A stretch of DNA of 64,000 bases, from NCBI GenBank assembly GCA_024349245.1, contig JALDNG010000512.1, forward strand, positions 1-64,000, in the 5' to 3' direction. Positions 31,421 through 43,016 of the stretch are shown in pieces. This DNA is from Neodontobutis hainanensis. Taxonomy: Eukaryota; Chordata; Actinopteri; Gobiiformes; Odontobutidae. The notes below the pieces were generated by a model. It saw only the letters and a program-made list of their open reading frames with translations. It searched no databases and was not told the DNA's origin. Made by a program: the position numbers and the translations under genes. Numbering within the stretch: position 1 is the first letter of the stretch; each line of letters starts with the position of its first letter.

Positions 31421-32314
31421 ATCTTCACAAAATGGCCCAGCGCGTCTCCTGGACGACGAAGCCCGGTGTCCTGATGTGCTCCTCCTGCGCAGGCTGCTCA
31501 CACACTCCACACCCACTGTTCCATCTACACCTGCCTCCTCCACAAGGCCCTCTAACAGTGCTTTAATGTCTGTCTCTCCACAGGAGACACAGGGCTTCAG
31601 CTGGACCTGTGTCCTGGCTCCAAACCCCAACAGACCTGGCAGCCCACTCCTGATCCTGCGCAGGATCCCTCCACCTGAGGCTAAGGTCTCTGACACCCTC
31701 TCCTCCTCTTCAAGCTCCTGCTCTTCCTCTGGTTCTGACTCTAGTTCCTCCTCTCGCTCCTCCTCCCCTTCTACCCCTCTGTATCCCCTCGCCCCACTCG
31801 ACCCCTAAGTCTCATAATAGGATCCTCACCCTTAGCTGCAGCTCCTCCTCCCCTGCTCTTCTCCCTCCTGCTCCCTCCTTGCTCCACTTTCTTTTATCTG
31901 CCTTCTGCTAAGAGTCCTAACTTGAGCTCTAACTCCTCGACCTGCAGCACTCCTCCCCTGCTCCTCCCTCTCCACCCTCACCCCTGCCGTCTCTCCTCCC
32001 CTGCTCCTCCCCTCTCCACCCTCACCCCTGCCGTCTCTCCTCCCCTGCTCCTCCCTCTCCACCCTCACCCCTGCCGTCTCTCCTCCCCTGCTCCTCCCTC
32101 TCACCTCACCCCTGCCGTCTCTCCTCCTGCTAATGGCTCTGATTCTGTCTCCAGCTCTGGATCTAGCTCCTCCACTCCTCCCCTCTCTCCCCCTCACTCC
32201 TCTGGTCTCTCTAGTTCTTCTAAAAGGAGCCGTAAGCGTGGCTCCAGCTCCTTATCCTGCTCTCCTGCCTCTTCTCCTCCTCCTGCTAAGGTCTCTAAGC
32301 TGAGCTTTAACTAG
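31421..32314 (+). pseudogene. Gene 1 (unit 2), Ser/Pro-rich exon, frame disrupted
   Basis: The ATG is at 31432, but a missing G in the CCCGGG run shifts the frame after about 12 codons. The downstream serine-rich frame is open in 31476-31808, ending LAPLDP, and the tail frame in 31922-32314, ending AKVSKLSFN. This copy has only four minisatellite units. One base fewer near 31874 puts the spacer in the frame of the tail, which shows how the ancestral ORF could run through. Confidence 0.5.
31951..32130 (+). repeat. 44-bp coding minisatellite (unit 2), about 4 units
   Basis: Same core ACCCCTGCCGTCTC, four occurrences, the last with a shortened front. It is about five units shorter than unit 1 and accounts for most of the local length difference. 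Confidence 0.9.
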
Positions 32315-32491
32315 CCTCCCCTCCTGCCCCTCCTCTCTCCCCTCTCTCTCCTCCTTCTGCTGATTTCTCTCTTTAAGATCTGATGCCCTCTTTCTTTCTT
32401 TTGAGGTTTGTGTCACTGAAAATCTGGGTTAAGTATAAAAATTTTTTTATCAAGTTTTTTACATTTTAAAATAAGTTGTGTTAGTGAGTGT

Positions 32492-32610
32492 TGTCTGGTG
32501 GTGGTTTTGTGGTGTTTTTTTGGTGGTTTTGTGGTGGTTTTATGGTGTGGTGTCTGGTGGTGGTTTTGTGGTGTTTTTTTTGGTGGTTTTGTGGTGGTTT
32601 TATGGTGTGA
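32492..32610 (+). repeat. 60-bp GT-rich minisatellite (unit 2), 2 units
   Basis: TGTCTGGTGG starts at 32492 and 32551. It is followed at about 32671 by an A run longer than in unit 1. Confidence 0.9.
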
Positions 32611-33136
32611 AAAAATCTGAAAAATATTGAATGTGTTAGTAGCTGGTTAAGTTTGATTTTGCTGATTTGTAAAAAAAAAAAAAAAAAAAAAGGACAAAAA
32701 AAAGTTTGTTTTTTGGTGGTGTTAAGTTACATGTCGTTTGTTTTGTGCAAAATGCAAAGGTAAGTATCTTGTTGAGATGGATGTTAAGTGTTTTACCCAT
32801 GACAGGTGTAAAACATTTTAACACATGTTAACCACAATTTACTTAATTCTATGTATTTTAGACTTTAGTATCTTTGACTTTACTCAGATGATAATGAGAG
32901 CCTAAAACATGTTTCTTTTGAGATATTTGCTCAATGTTTTAGTTTGGATTAACACTGTCTGGATATAGATATATTTATAAAAACACAAATATTAAAAATA
33001 AAAGCAACACATTAAAAGGAAATGCCGTTCCCAAATAAGTGAGCATGTAAAAGATGAGTGTTCATTACCTACGCTTGATTAACTCTTCTTCACAGATTCA
33101 CATGCCATTTTTTTTCTCTTTTGATTTTTTACAAAG

Positions 33137-33293
33137 GTGACCGACAGTAAAGACACGGCAGTAAATATTGTCCAAGAGCTTCTGAATCGACGAGAGAAGA
33201 GTAAACGCAAAGAAAGGAAATAACGTAAAGAATTGAAGCACATAGAGAACCATGAAAGAGAGGAAAGAAAGCTCAGAGAAAAGTGGAAGCAAT
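33137..33293 (+). pseudogene. Gene 1 (unit 2), exon 3 with in-frame stop
   Basis: Same charged frame and the same TAA (33221-33223) as unit 1, with one amino acid change (ELLNRR for ELVNRR). The donor GTTAGT is at 33294. Confidence 0.55.
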
Positions 33294-33387
33294 GTTAGTA
33301 TTAATCATGTTTATGAACACACATTTGAAGGAAGCAGGTCGGTCTAAGTCAAGTGTAATAAATTAATTTATCTCTTTTCTCTTCCAG

Positions 33388-33448
33388 TGAAGAAAGTGGT
33401 GTTCGATGGAGCGGAGGAGGGGCAGGACTCGCCAGATTCACACTAAAG
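33388..33448 (+). pseudogene. Gene 1 (unit 2), exon 4
   Basis: Identical in frame to unit 1; stop TAA at 33444-33446, donor GTAATT at 33449. Confidence 0.55.
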
Positions 33449-34034
33449 GTAATTATTAATACTCAGAGAATACACCAAGCAGCACAAGGTTTTATTCTTT
33501 AAACACAATAGAAGAGGACTGTCTCCGGTACAAGAGAGAGTTGTGGCAACATTTTTACTGCCTTCATGTCGCCATCTGATGCTGTCATGAAGAATGGTGC
33601 ATTTCTTTATTTTACTCTCACCATTTCTTCTAGAGATTAAAATGGAAGACATATTGTTGTCGTAAAGAAAATGGAATTAAGCAAAAAGTGTAAGGCACAG
33701 TAATAACGCCACATGAAGAAGAATATAAGAGATGAAATGCAAAGTAAAGGGAATAAGAAAGAAGAAACAAAACAAAAACTGTTTTCTTATCATGTATTTA
33801 AATGTTTTAAATAATTATGTAAACTCAAATGTTCAGATATATTCTCCTCAGACTAAACTCACTGGCCTCATTTGTTTTTATGTTTTAGGAGATGATGCAG
33901 ATGATATTAAAAGCTAAACATCACAAGATTTATTTTAAATGTGTATCTATTTAATACATGTGACAGTCTGTTATAGCAGACATGTCTAGATAAATATGCA
34001 CTGCATTTGTTTCATTACTGTCTCTGTTTTACAG

Positions 34035-34545
34035 GTGAAAATAGGAGCCATGCTGTAGATAAGGTGAAGAAAAGCCGGGAACAATAAAAGGAGAAAAATA
34101 AGTGAAGATGATGAGCAAAAAGAAATCAAACCAAAGATGTACGTATTCATGTTGTTTATAATTCAAACCATTGTAAGTTATACAGTTGTTCGTTCATTCA
34201 TTTTCTACTGCTTAGTCCCGTCAGGGGTCGCGGGTGTAATTTATATAGTTATTCATAATTTCTTCTTAAATCCAGAAAGACATCTGTGGTGAGATGACCT
34301 ACACAACAAAACACTCGGAAGGCTACAGCATCATTGTGGAGACAAACCTGTCCTGGACTCTTCTCAAACAATGGATCACAGCCTCAGACTCCAAAAGAAG
34401 AACATGTTCTCTTCAGTGAGACGCGCTAAAGCAGGACAAGAACATCAGGCCCCACAAAGGAAAAGAGACCGTCAATAACTTAAACTTTAATAACTCAATA
34501 AGCCTCGTTTTATCATGGAAATAAAATGAGTGGGTAAAATAATTT
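34035..34545 (+). other. Gene 1 (unit 2), 3' exons and poly(A) signal
   Basis: Exon-like 34035-34138 (acceptor TTTTACAG, donor GTACGT), a SINE tail fragment near 34192-34241 in the intron, and a terminal exon from 34276 with AATAAA at 34520-34525. Confidence 0.4.
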
Positions 34546-35082
34546 GCTTGTTTATGGCTGTGTAATTATTAGTCAAACACTATGAGGAGAATATGGTTAT
34601 CTTACGTTGATAATGACTTTTTGGCTGAGCATACTCCAGGAATCGGCACTGTTATCAGATTTGGCTTATCCACTCCAGCCTTTAAGTTATTTTACTGATT
34701 GAGTTTTATAAACATTAAATACAAGAAATAGACCTTTTTTTCCCCTGTTAAAATAACTTATCAAATCTGATAAGAACAATATGCTTTCATTTAGAAAATT
34801 ATATGTAATGTTAAAAATGATGGTACGTTTTTCTACAGTTTCATCGAGTCCTCCAACATATGGGACGTTGCTGCCAGGGACAGAGAGAGACGCTCTGAAG
34901 AGAGGGGGATCGGCTGCATGTACATTGCCAGTTTTGCGACTTAAAGTCTTTCCCTTAAATATTCAGTCGATCAGTGCTGGCACTTAGGCAACCACTCCTG
35001 GAGCATGACTTCATGGAGCCACTGGGAGTTGGAAGGGGCTGTTGTTGACTTCCAATGTAGGAGGAGATGACGTCTGGCAATT
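34546..35082. other. Unclassified spacer (unit 2)
   Basis: Counterpart of 4611-5145, including the near-palindrome CTTATCAAATCTGATAAG near 34757. No gene is supported. Confidence 0.35.
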
Positions 35083-38004
35083 AGACAAGACAAGACATTT
35101 ATTTTTGTATAGCCCAATATCACAACAACAGCCGCCTCAAAGGGCTTAACAGACTGTACTAGACAACATCCCCTGTCCTTAGACCCTCCATCAGGGTGAG
35201 GAAAAACTCCAAAAAACCCAGCCGGGAAAAAGAGAAACCTCAGGAGAACCACAGAAGGAGGGATCCACTCCCAGGACGGACAGGCCGTGCAAGAATGTGT
35301 CCAGGACAGTTGAAAAAAATACATAAAAATACAAAACATATTCACAAAAACATTTATGTTGACAGCGTCCAGTGTCCACTCTGTCTGTGTATGTAAGGTG
35401 GATGGGACCTCAGCCATTATCAAGGTAGATGAAAGATGAGCTGTGGGTCCTCACACTGGAGCAGAGTCAGGGGTGGGGCAGTACACATCACCCAGCAGAT
35501 CAGAGGTTTGCGTCCACCCTAGGAGGAGGTAGAAAGGAGAAAAACAAAAGTGCTAAATACTACTGATAATAGGCAGATGTAATAATAATATCAGCGGTTG
35601 AGTGTGTACCTACAGCTACAACCAGTGTAAACCTAACCCTATGATCAATCAGTCTCCATACGTTTGGTGAAATAAGTAAGTTTTGAGTTTGCTTTTGAAA
35701 ATCTCAACAGAGTCAGCTCGCACTTCCACCGGGAGCCCATTCCACAAAAATGGGGCTCTATAAGAAAAGGCTCTGTAGCCAGCAGACTTCTTCTTTATTC
35801 GAGGAAGTTGAAGGAGGCCAGCGTCCTGAGAGCGAAGGGTACGAGCTGGAGTATACCAGGTGATAAGGTCAGATAGGTAAGAGGCGCGTCCACAAAGTTC
35901 AAAGTTCAAAGTTCAAAGTTTTCTTTATTGTCCCTCTTGGGAAATTAATTTTGCAGCATCATGCTCCTTAAGAAACATACAACATAGCATTACACTTCAA
36001 CAACTCAAGAGCAGGATCAACAATGGAAATCACTAAAACCAAGATAAAAATGTGCAAAATGGAATTAAAACATGAATAAAAACATTGTGCAAACAAGCAA
36101 TTATTGTTGTGCAAAATGATTATAAAGTGCTAGGTGCCATTTAAGTGCCTCACAGCTGTCGGTAAAAACGACATATTTAATCTTTTAGTCCTACAGCCCA
36201 GAGCTCTGTAGCGCCGGCCGGAGGGCAGCAGCTCAAATTCCTCTGAGGATGGTCTTGGGACTGCGCTATAGCACCAGCCTTCCTCTGCACCTGTCGGCTG
36301 TAAATGTCCTTCAGCTGAGCCTGACTCCTCCCGAAATCTTACTGGCCACTTTAACCAGACTACCCAGTCTGTTTTTGTTGGTCAGGAGAGGCTTCCAAAC
36401 CAGGCAGCAATACTGAAGGATAAAACCGATTCAATAAAAGCACGATAAAACAGTGTCATCATTTCAGTGGATACATTAAAACTGTTCATCTTCCTCAGGA
36501 AGTACAATCGTTGTTGGACTTTTTAGAAACAGCATCCACCCAAGGCTCAAAACACAGTTTATTGTCCAGAACGACTCCGAGATATTTGTAGCTGTCGACC
36601 AGTTCAATGTCTGTGTTCTTGATGACAGTGGCTCTGGGGCAAGGTGGTGATTTATGAAGTCTATTTTAATTTCCTTTGTTTTTAACACATTATAAAAATG
36701 AACGGTCACACCAAAGGATTTTATTTGTTAACAAGACAACTTTGAAATCAGCTCTAACATGAATAGGAAGCCAGTGTAATGAAGCCAGGACCGGAGTAAT
36801 GTGATCAAACTTCCTGGTCTTTGTTAAAAGTCTGGCGGCTGTATTTTGGACCATTTGTAGACTGTGAGTACTTTTCTTCGGCAGTCTAGAGAATAACGCA
36901 TTACAGTAGTCCAGCCTGGATGTGACAAATGCATGAATGAGAATTTCAGCATCAGCTAAAGAGAGGCAGGAGCGAATTTGTGAGATATTCCGCAAGTGAA
37001 AAAAGCCCATTTTAGTGACCTCACTAATGTGCTGCTGCAGAGATAGTGTGGGGTCAAAAATTACACCGAGGTTCCTCGCAGTTTTTCCGTGCTCCAACAC
37101 ACAGTTGTTGATTGAGACAGTAAGATTGTTGAACTTGTGCCGATGACTGGCAGGACCAATTAACAAGAGCTCTGTTTTATCCGCGTTCAAATGGAGGAAG
37201 TTTTGAGACATCCATGTTTTAATTGAAACGAGGCAGGCCTCTAGGCATGATGTCAGTAGTATTATTTGCTTTTATTGGTAGATACAGCTGTGTATCATCA
37301 GCATAACAATGGAAGTTCACTCCATAACTTCTGATGATTTGTCCCAATGGTGTAACATATAGTGAAAAAGTATGGGACCGAGCACAGACCCTTGTGGCAC
37401 ACGAACTTCACTGGTGCCGTGGAGGAGAAGGATTAATTAAAAGAGACAAAATGAGACCTATCACACAGATAGGATTCTAACCAAGAAAGAGCAAAGCCAG
37501 AGATGCCAAAAACATCTTTAAGTCTGTTGATTAGCACTGCATGATCAATCGTATCAAATGCAGCACTGAGATCCAGCAATAACAGTAGAGCCGATGAGTC
37601 CTCGTCCATCTGAAGGAGGAGATCATTTGTTACTTTAACTAAAGCTGTTTCAGTGGAATAAGAGGCCCTAAATGCAGACTGAAACGGCTCGAGGAGGTCA
37701 TTTTCTGATAGATATAGAGTAAGTTGTTTTAGCACAACTTTTCGAGGACTTTAGATAGAAAAGGTAAATTGGAGACAGGACGGAAATTATTTAGGCATCC
37801 AGGATCCAAAGTAGGTTTTTGATTAGGAGGTAAAAGCAAGAACCTCCATTTGTGCTGATGAATACTGTGTGTATTCCTCAGGAAGGCCAAAGACGGCCAC
37901 ATGTGGAGAAACACAGGCTGAGACTGAGAGAACCTTAGACATTGTGTCAAAATAACTCCAAAACTGCCAAAAATTTGGGAAAGTGCTTTCTTAACTGGAA
38001 CCAT
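35083..38004 (-). mobile_element. L2-clade LINE, minus strand (unit 2)
   Basis: Counterpart of 5146-8085. Here the catalytic YADD is intact (37294-37305), but the frame is still broken elsewhere. The largest pieces are 36690-37211 (palm-distal region) and 37433-37735 (LDLSAAFDTIDH block). Confidence 0.78.
35891..36706 (-). mobile_element. CR1/Rex1-type LINE fragment nested in L2 (unit 2)
   Basis: Same insertion and same ends as 5962-6785. It is 8 bp shorter in total, through small indels. Confidence 0.55.
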
Positions 38005-38553
38005 GTCTTATAAGTGTTGATAACAACTGGGTTACAGGTAAGGCCAGAGGGACTGACTGTGAATGAATCAGTCAGTAAAGCAAGTAAAGAGGATGATGGA
38101 CATGACTGTGCTTCCAATTGACAACAGACTTTGATAATGTAATTCTATTAATCCTGCCATTCCACAAAAATGAAAAATGGTCTTGTCTATGGACTTATAA
38201 AAGCTTTTTGCTAAAAAAATAGGTAGATATTGAAATAAAAACAAATATTTCGGTAGGATATCCTAATCACATTAATTCACCCTATCAGAGAGAGAGGAGA
38301 GCACTCCATCTCTGAAAATCAGCCTTTACCCCAGTGAGGAGGGTAGAAACATTTGCAGAGTAGAGGGACTGGCTACATTGAACCCCAAATACCGAAACCC
38401 AGAAGGGCTTAGTTTAAAAGGAATGTCAGATTGAGAGAGCTGTGTTGCTAGTTTATTGACAGGGAAGCAATCACTTTTGATACGTTAATCCTGTACCCTG
38501 AGAACAGGCCAAATCTGCGAAAAGAAAGACACAATAGCGGGACATGAATCTAC
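38005..38553 (-). mobile_element. L1 fragment, 3' part (unit 2)
   Basis: Counterpart of 8086-8636; encodes the same post-YxDD L1 segment with small frame differences. Confidence 0.6.
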
Positions 38554-39066
38554 TGTCAGATCCACTCCGTGTCTCTCAGGGATCCGCTCCACTTTCCTTC
38601 TCTCTCCTTCATCTCATCACTGCCACCTGTCCCAAGCACCTGCAGCCTATTACCATCAGTGAGGTATTTAAACCTCTCCTGTCCACTTCCTCCCTGCCAG
38701 ATCGTACTTTGTGTGAATGTCTCCAGCCCTCGCTCCGGCCCTCGCTCCAGGTCTCAGGTTTGGACTCCAGCTATCAGTCCAGTTCCTCGGCTTGGTCCCA
38801 GTCACCGGCTCGGCCGGACGCAGCTCTACGGCTCACTCCAACTCTCAACCCAGCTCTCCAGCTTGGCCTAAGTCACCAGTTCGGCACCAGATCACGGTCC
38901 AGCTCCTCGGCTTGGTTCCAGTTCACAACTTCTATTCAGCCATCCTCCTCAGCACGAACTACAGTCTCAGATCCCTATCCAGCTTCCTGTCACTATCTGT
39001 ACTTTTATAAAGAATCACTTACCTTCACTGTCTTGTGCGCTTTTGAGTCTTCAGTCCCACATTACA
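38554..39066 (+). repeat. Sushi-type 5' LTR, full length (unit 2)
   Basis: 513 bp from TGTCAGATCC to CATTACA. The TATTTAAA box near 38665 and the following 90 bp, missing from unit 1, are present (38666-38759). Confidence 0.75.
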
Positions 39067-39594
39067 GAACGATCTCAAGATGGACTCAGCCAAAGCAGAG
39101 AAAGTAATAAATCGATTCACCATCATTGAAGAAACTCTCCAAAATCATGCAGCCCAAATGAACACTATTCCTGCCGGGTTCCAGCGGATTGTGTCTCAAC
39201 AGGAAGACACATTCCATGCCATGTCAAATCAGATCCATCTCCTGACTTCTCAGCTATCGTCGGAGGGAGTGGGCTACCCGGAAACCTCTTTGCCTTCCTC
39301 TTGATGCCCAGCGACCACAGTTCTCTGTATCCACAACAGATTCCAGTTCCACAACAGATTCCAGTGAACCCATGCAAATTGGCCACTCTCATCTCACTCC
39401 TGAGGAGAGGCTACGCGTCGAAGGAGGAACTTTTGTATGTATTGTGGGGTTTCGGGCCATGTTGCATTGGTCTGTCCGTTAATAGGACAGGCTCAGCAGT
39501 AGCTGGAGGAGTACTGTTGAGTCTTACAGAGGGGGTCTCCTCCATCAATCGCCCGCTTGTCCATGTCCAGCTGCTGCTTCCTGGGGGGCCATAG
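39067..39594 (+). pseudogene. gag: Sushi-type gag, truncated (unit 2)
   Basis: ATG at 39080 with a 74-codon frame (39080-39304), longer than in unit 1 because CCGGGTTCC is intact. The CCHC region near 39434 is out of frame. It ends near NRPLVHVQLLLPGG, the approach to the protease, then L1 sequence resumes. Confidence 0.65.
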
Positions 39595-40271
39595 ACTTTA
39601 ACTACGTTTGACTAACTACGACCTGGTGCCTTATTACTCTGCATGTTACGTAAGGCCAGGGAAAGCTCCCGTGTTGTCAAAACTGAGTCTAATTCAGTAA
39701 CCACCTCTGGCCACCTACTGGGGAAATCAAGGTCACCTAAAAAATGTGGAATATCTGTTGGATCTGATGCCAGTTCAGAGCTATACAACAAATGTGTAAA
39801 ATGATGAGAAAACTGAATTGACTAAAGCTAGTTCCTCCAAACGTGTGCCTGACTCATCTTTAATCAGAGGAATTAAACGGGAAGCCGCTTGTTGAAACTT
39901 GTGAGCCAGTAATCTTCTGGCCTTATCACCATGTTGATAATATTTAGTGATTGAATGTGGCAAAAGAAGTTCAGCTTTGGTTGTTGTGACCAAATCATGC
40001 TCTGTTTTTAGTGTTGTTTCCAATTGTTGATTCACAGAGGCTATGTCAAAAGAGAGCCTTCACAAAAGTTGATGCACATAATTTCCCCAACTGTGCAGAA
40101 TACGAGATGACCTGGCCTCATAAACAGGCTTTTAAACATTCCCACAACAGTGCAGCTAAAATTGGTTCTGATTCAGACTGATTAAGAGTGATAAAATCAT
40201 CAATCACATTTGTATTGAATTAATGGAATTTAGCATCTGCAAATAGCAATGTATTAAATTTACATTGAATT
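39595..40271 (-). mobile_element. L1 fragment, 5' part (unit 2)
   Basis: The minus-strand frame 39781-40035 reads KYYQHGDKARRLLAHKFQQ followed by ASRLIPLIKDESG, a good match to fish L1 ORF2 before the reverse transcriptase. Confidence 0.7.
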
Positions 40272-41652
40272 CTAACCAAGCTCTTGCTTGTTTATAATTC
40301 TATCTGTGTGATAGGTCTCATTTTGTCTCATTTAATTAATCCTTCTCCTCCACGGCACCAGTGAAAATTCGGTGTGCCACAAGGGTCTGTGCTTGGTCCC
40401 ATACTTTTTTCACTATATGTTACACCATTGGGACAAATCATCAGAAGTTATGGAGTGAACTTCCATTGTTATGCTGATGATACACAGCTGTATCTACCAA
40501 TAAAAGCGAATAATACTACTGACATCATGCGTCTAGAGACCTGCCTCGTTTCAATTAAAACATGGATGTCTCAAATTTTCCTCCATCTGAACTCGGATAA
40601 AACAGAGCTCTTGTTAATTGGTCCTGCCAGTCATCGGCACAAGTTCAACAATCTTACTGTCTCAATCAACAACTGTTTTGGAGCACTGTTATAGGAATAT
40701 TTTATATCCTTATATTTATCCAGAGAGGCACAGAGACAGATTTATAATTTAACAAGCAATGTCTAGGTTTTAATCCTTGCAAGGAGAAGCAAAGCAGACA
40801 CAGTAACAAGGGTACAGCGAGAGGTTTGCTTAAAGATGTAAACATAACATGAGATTATATACAGCACAGTGACGGCCTTGGTGAGAGGCGTTCACAATGG
40901 TCCAGGTGCCGAAGTCCGTGACAAGCCATGTCTCAGTCTAGTTATGTCTACTCCATGCTTGGATTAGCACGAAGGAATATGACATGAATTTGACATGACC
41001 TGAAGAGAACTATAAGCCTATAAGTAACAATAAACATTAAAATTAAAATTCCCATAACAAGCACAGAACCACTGTGAGGAACCTCTGTGTCACTTTTTGA
41101 TCCCACACTATCTCTGCAGCAGCACATTAGTGAGGTCACTAAACTGGGCTTTTTTCACTTGAGAAATATCTCCAAGATTCACTCCTGCCTCTCTTTAGCT
41201 GATGTTAAAATTCTCATTCATGCATTTGCCACATCCAGGCTGGACTACTGCAATGCATTATTCTCTGGACTGCAGAGAAAAAGTACTCACAAACTTCAAA
41301 TGGTCCAAAATACAGCTGCCAGACTTTTAACAAAGACGAGGAAGACTGGCTTCCTCATGTTAGAGCTGATTTCAAAGTTCTTTTGTTAACATAAAGTCCT
41401 TTGTCGGCACGCCCTCTTACCTATCTGACCTCATCACCCAGTATACTCCAGCTCGTACCCTTCGCTCTCAGGACACTGGCCTCCTTCAGCTTCCTCAAAT
41501 AAAGAAGAAGTCTGCTGGCTACAGAATAGAGCCTCCTTTTTATGGAAAATTTGAGATTTTCAAAAGCAAACTCAAAACATACTTATTTCACCAAATGTAT
41601 GGAGACTGATTGATCATAGGTACACACTCACACTGGTTGTAGCTGTAGCTAC
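40272..41652 (+). mobile_element. Second L2 fragment, plus strand (unit 2)
   Basis: Counterpart of 10261-11641, with an intact YADD near 40470 and the same solo LTR inside. Confidence 0.78.
40687..41059 (-). mobile_element. Solo LTR of ERV-B family (unit 2)
   Basis: Same insertion as in unit 1, target duplication AGCAC at 40682-40686 and 41060-41064. Shared insertion sites show it pre-dates the duplication. Confidence 0.85.
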
Positions 41653-42273
41653 TGTTACGAGAATTTACTTTACAGTAGACTGTATTCATTCATTCATTCA
41701 TTCATTCATTTTCCACCGCTTTGTCCCGTTAGGGGTCGCAGGTGGCTGGAGCCTATCCCAGCAGCTTTGGGCCTGAGGCAGGGTACACCCTGGACAGTGG
41801 CCAGTTAGTCGCAGGGCTGACATATAGAGACAGACAGAGACAGACAACCATTCACTCTCACATTCATTCACTAGGGACACTTTAGAATTGCCAATTTACC
41901 TGTACATGTATGTCTTTGGACGGTGGGAGGAAGCCGGAGTACCCGGAGAGAACCCACAGTAACACGTGGAGGACATGCAGACTCCTCACAGAAAGACCGG
42001 AGTCGGCCAAGAATATTTGAGTCGGCCGGGTTTTGAACTCACGACCTTCTTGCTGTAAGGCAGGAGTGCTAACCACTCTGCCACGTGCACCCTGCAGACT
42101 GTATATGATTTGAAAATAATAGACAGGTTTAATCTTTGCAAAGAGAAACAGAACAGACACACGGTAACAATGGTACACATTAAGTCATACTTGTATGTGG
42201 ATAAGCATATGAACTGGAGCAAGAGTGAGAGCATAATATTTAACATTAATGGAGATGTACAATTCCCATAACA
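41653..42273 (-). repeat. ERV-A 3' LTR with SINE insertion (unit 2)
   Basis: TGTTACGAG to CCCATAACA, followed by a C-rich polypurine-tract complement at 42274. The middle deletion is shared with unit 1. Confidence 0.75.
41685..42095 (-). mobile_element. tRNA-derived SINE (unit 2)
   Basis: Same site as unit 1 with target duplication AGACTGTA at 41677-41684 and 42096-42103; tRNA-like head at the right end. Confidence 0.75.
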
Positions 42274-42648
42274 TATCCCCCCTGTTTATGCCTAACATGG
42301 CATAAATCAAATCCCACCTTGATGTGAATTGTACGTCCAGAAGTGAAAACCCAGCAGCAGCTGACTTAGACTAAGTACATTTGAACCATTTGGTAAATGA
42401 CCTATTGCCGGGAAAAAGACCTTCTGGCGCCCCTTCTGCGGCTATTCACAAACAAGGCCTAAACTATAAAATATGGGTAACTGATTAAATGATAGCCCAG
42501 AAGAAAAGACCACAACAATTCAGAACAGAAAAATCACAGGGATTACTATACTGATCGTTTAAACTCAACAATATGTGTATCAATCAAAATATAACCAGGT
42601 TAAACTCTATTCCAGAATACTCTGCCAATTCTTCTGCGAGTGTGAAGC

Positions 42649-43016
42649 TGTTATAGGAATATTATATATCCATATATTTAACCAGAGAGACACGGAGACC
42701 GATTATAATTTAACAAGCAATGGTCAGGTTTTAATCCTTGCAAGGATGAGCAAAGCAGACACAGTATCAAGGGTACAGTGAAAGGTTTGCTTCCAGATGT
42801 AAACATAACATGGCATTATATACAACACAGTGACGTCCTTAGTGAGAGCGTTCACAATGGTCCAGGAGAAAGAGTCCGTGACAAGCCATGTCTCAGTCTT
42901 GTCATGTCTACTTCCTGCTTGGATTAGAGCGAAGGACATGACATGAATTTGACATGACCTGAGGAGAACTATAAGCCCCAGTAACTCTAAACATAAGAAT
43001 TAAAATTATTATAACA
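42649..43016 (-). repeat. ERV-B 3' LTR (unit 2)
   Basis: Same as 12639-13009 with several single-base losses in G and C runs; followed by the polypurine-tract complement. Confidence 0.7.
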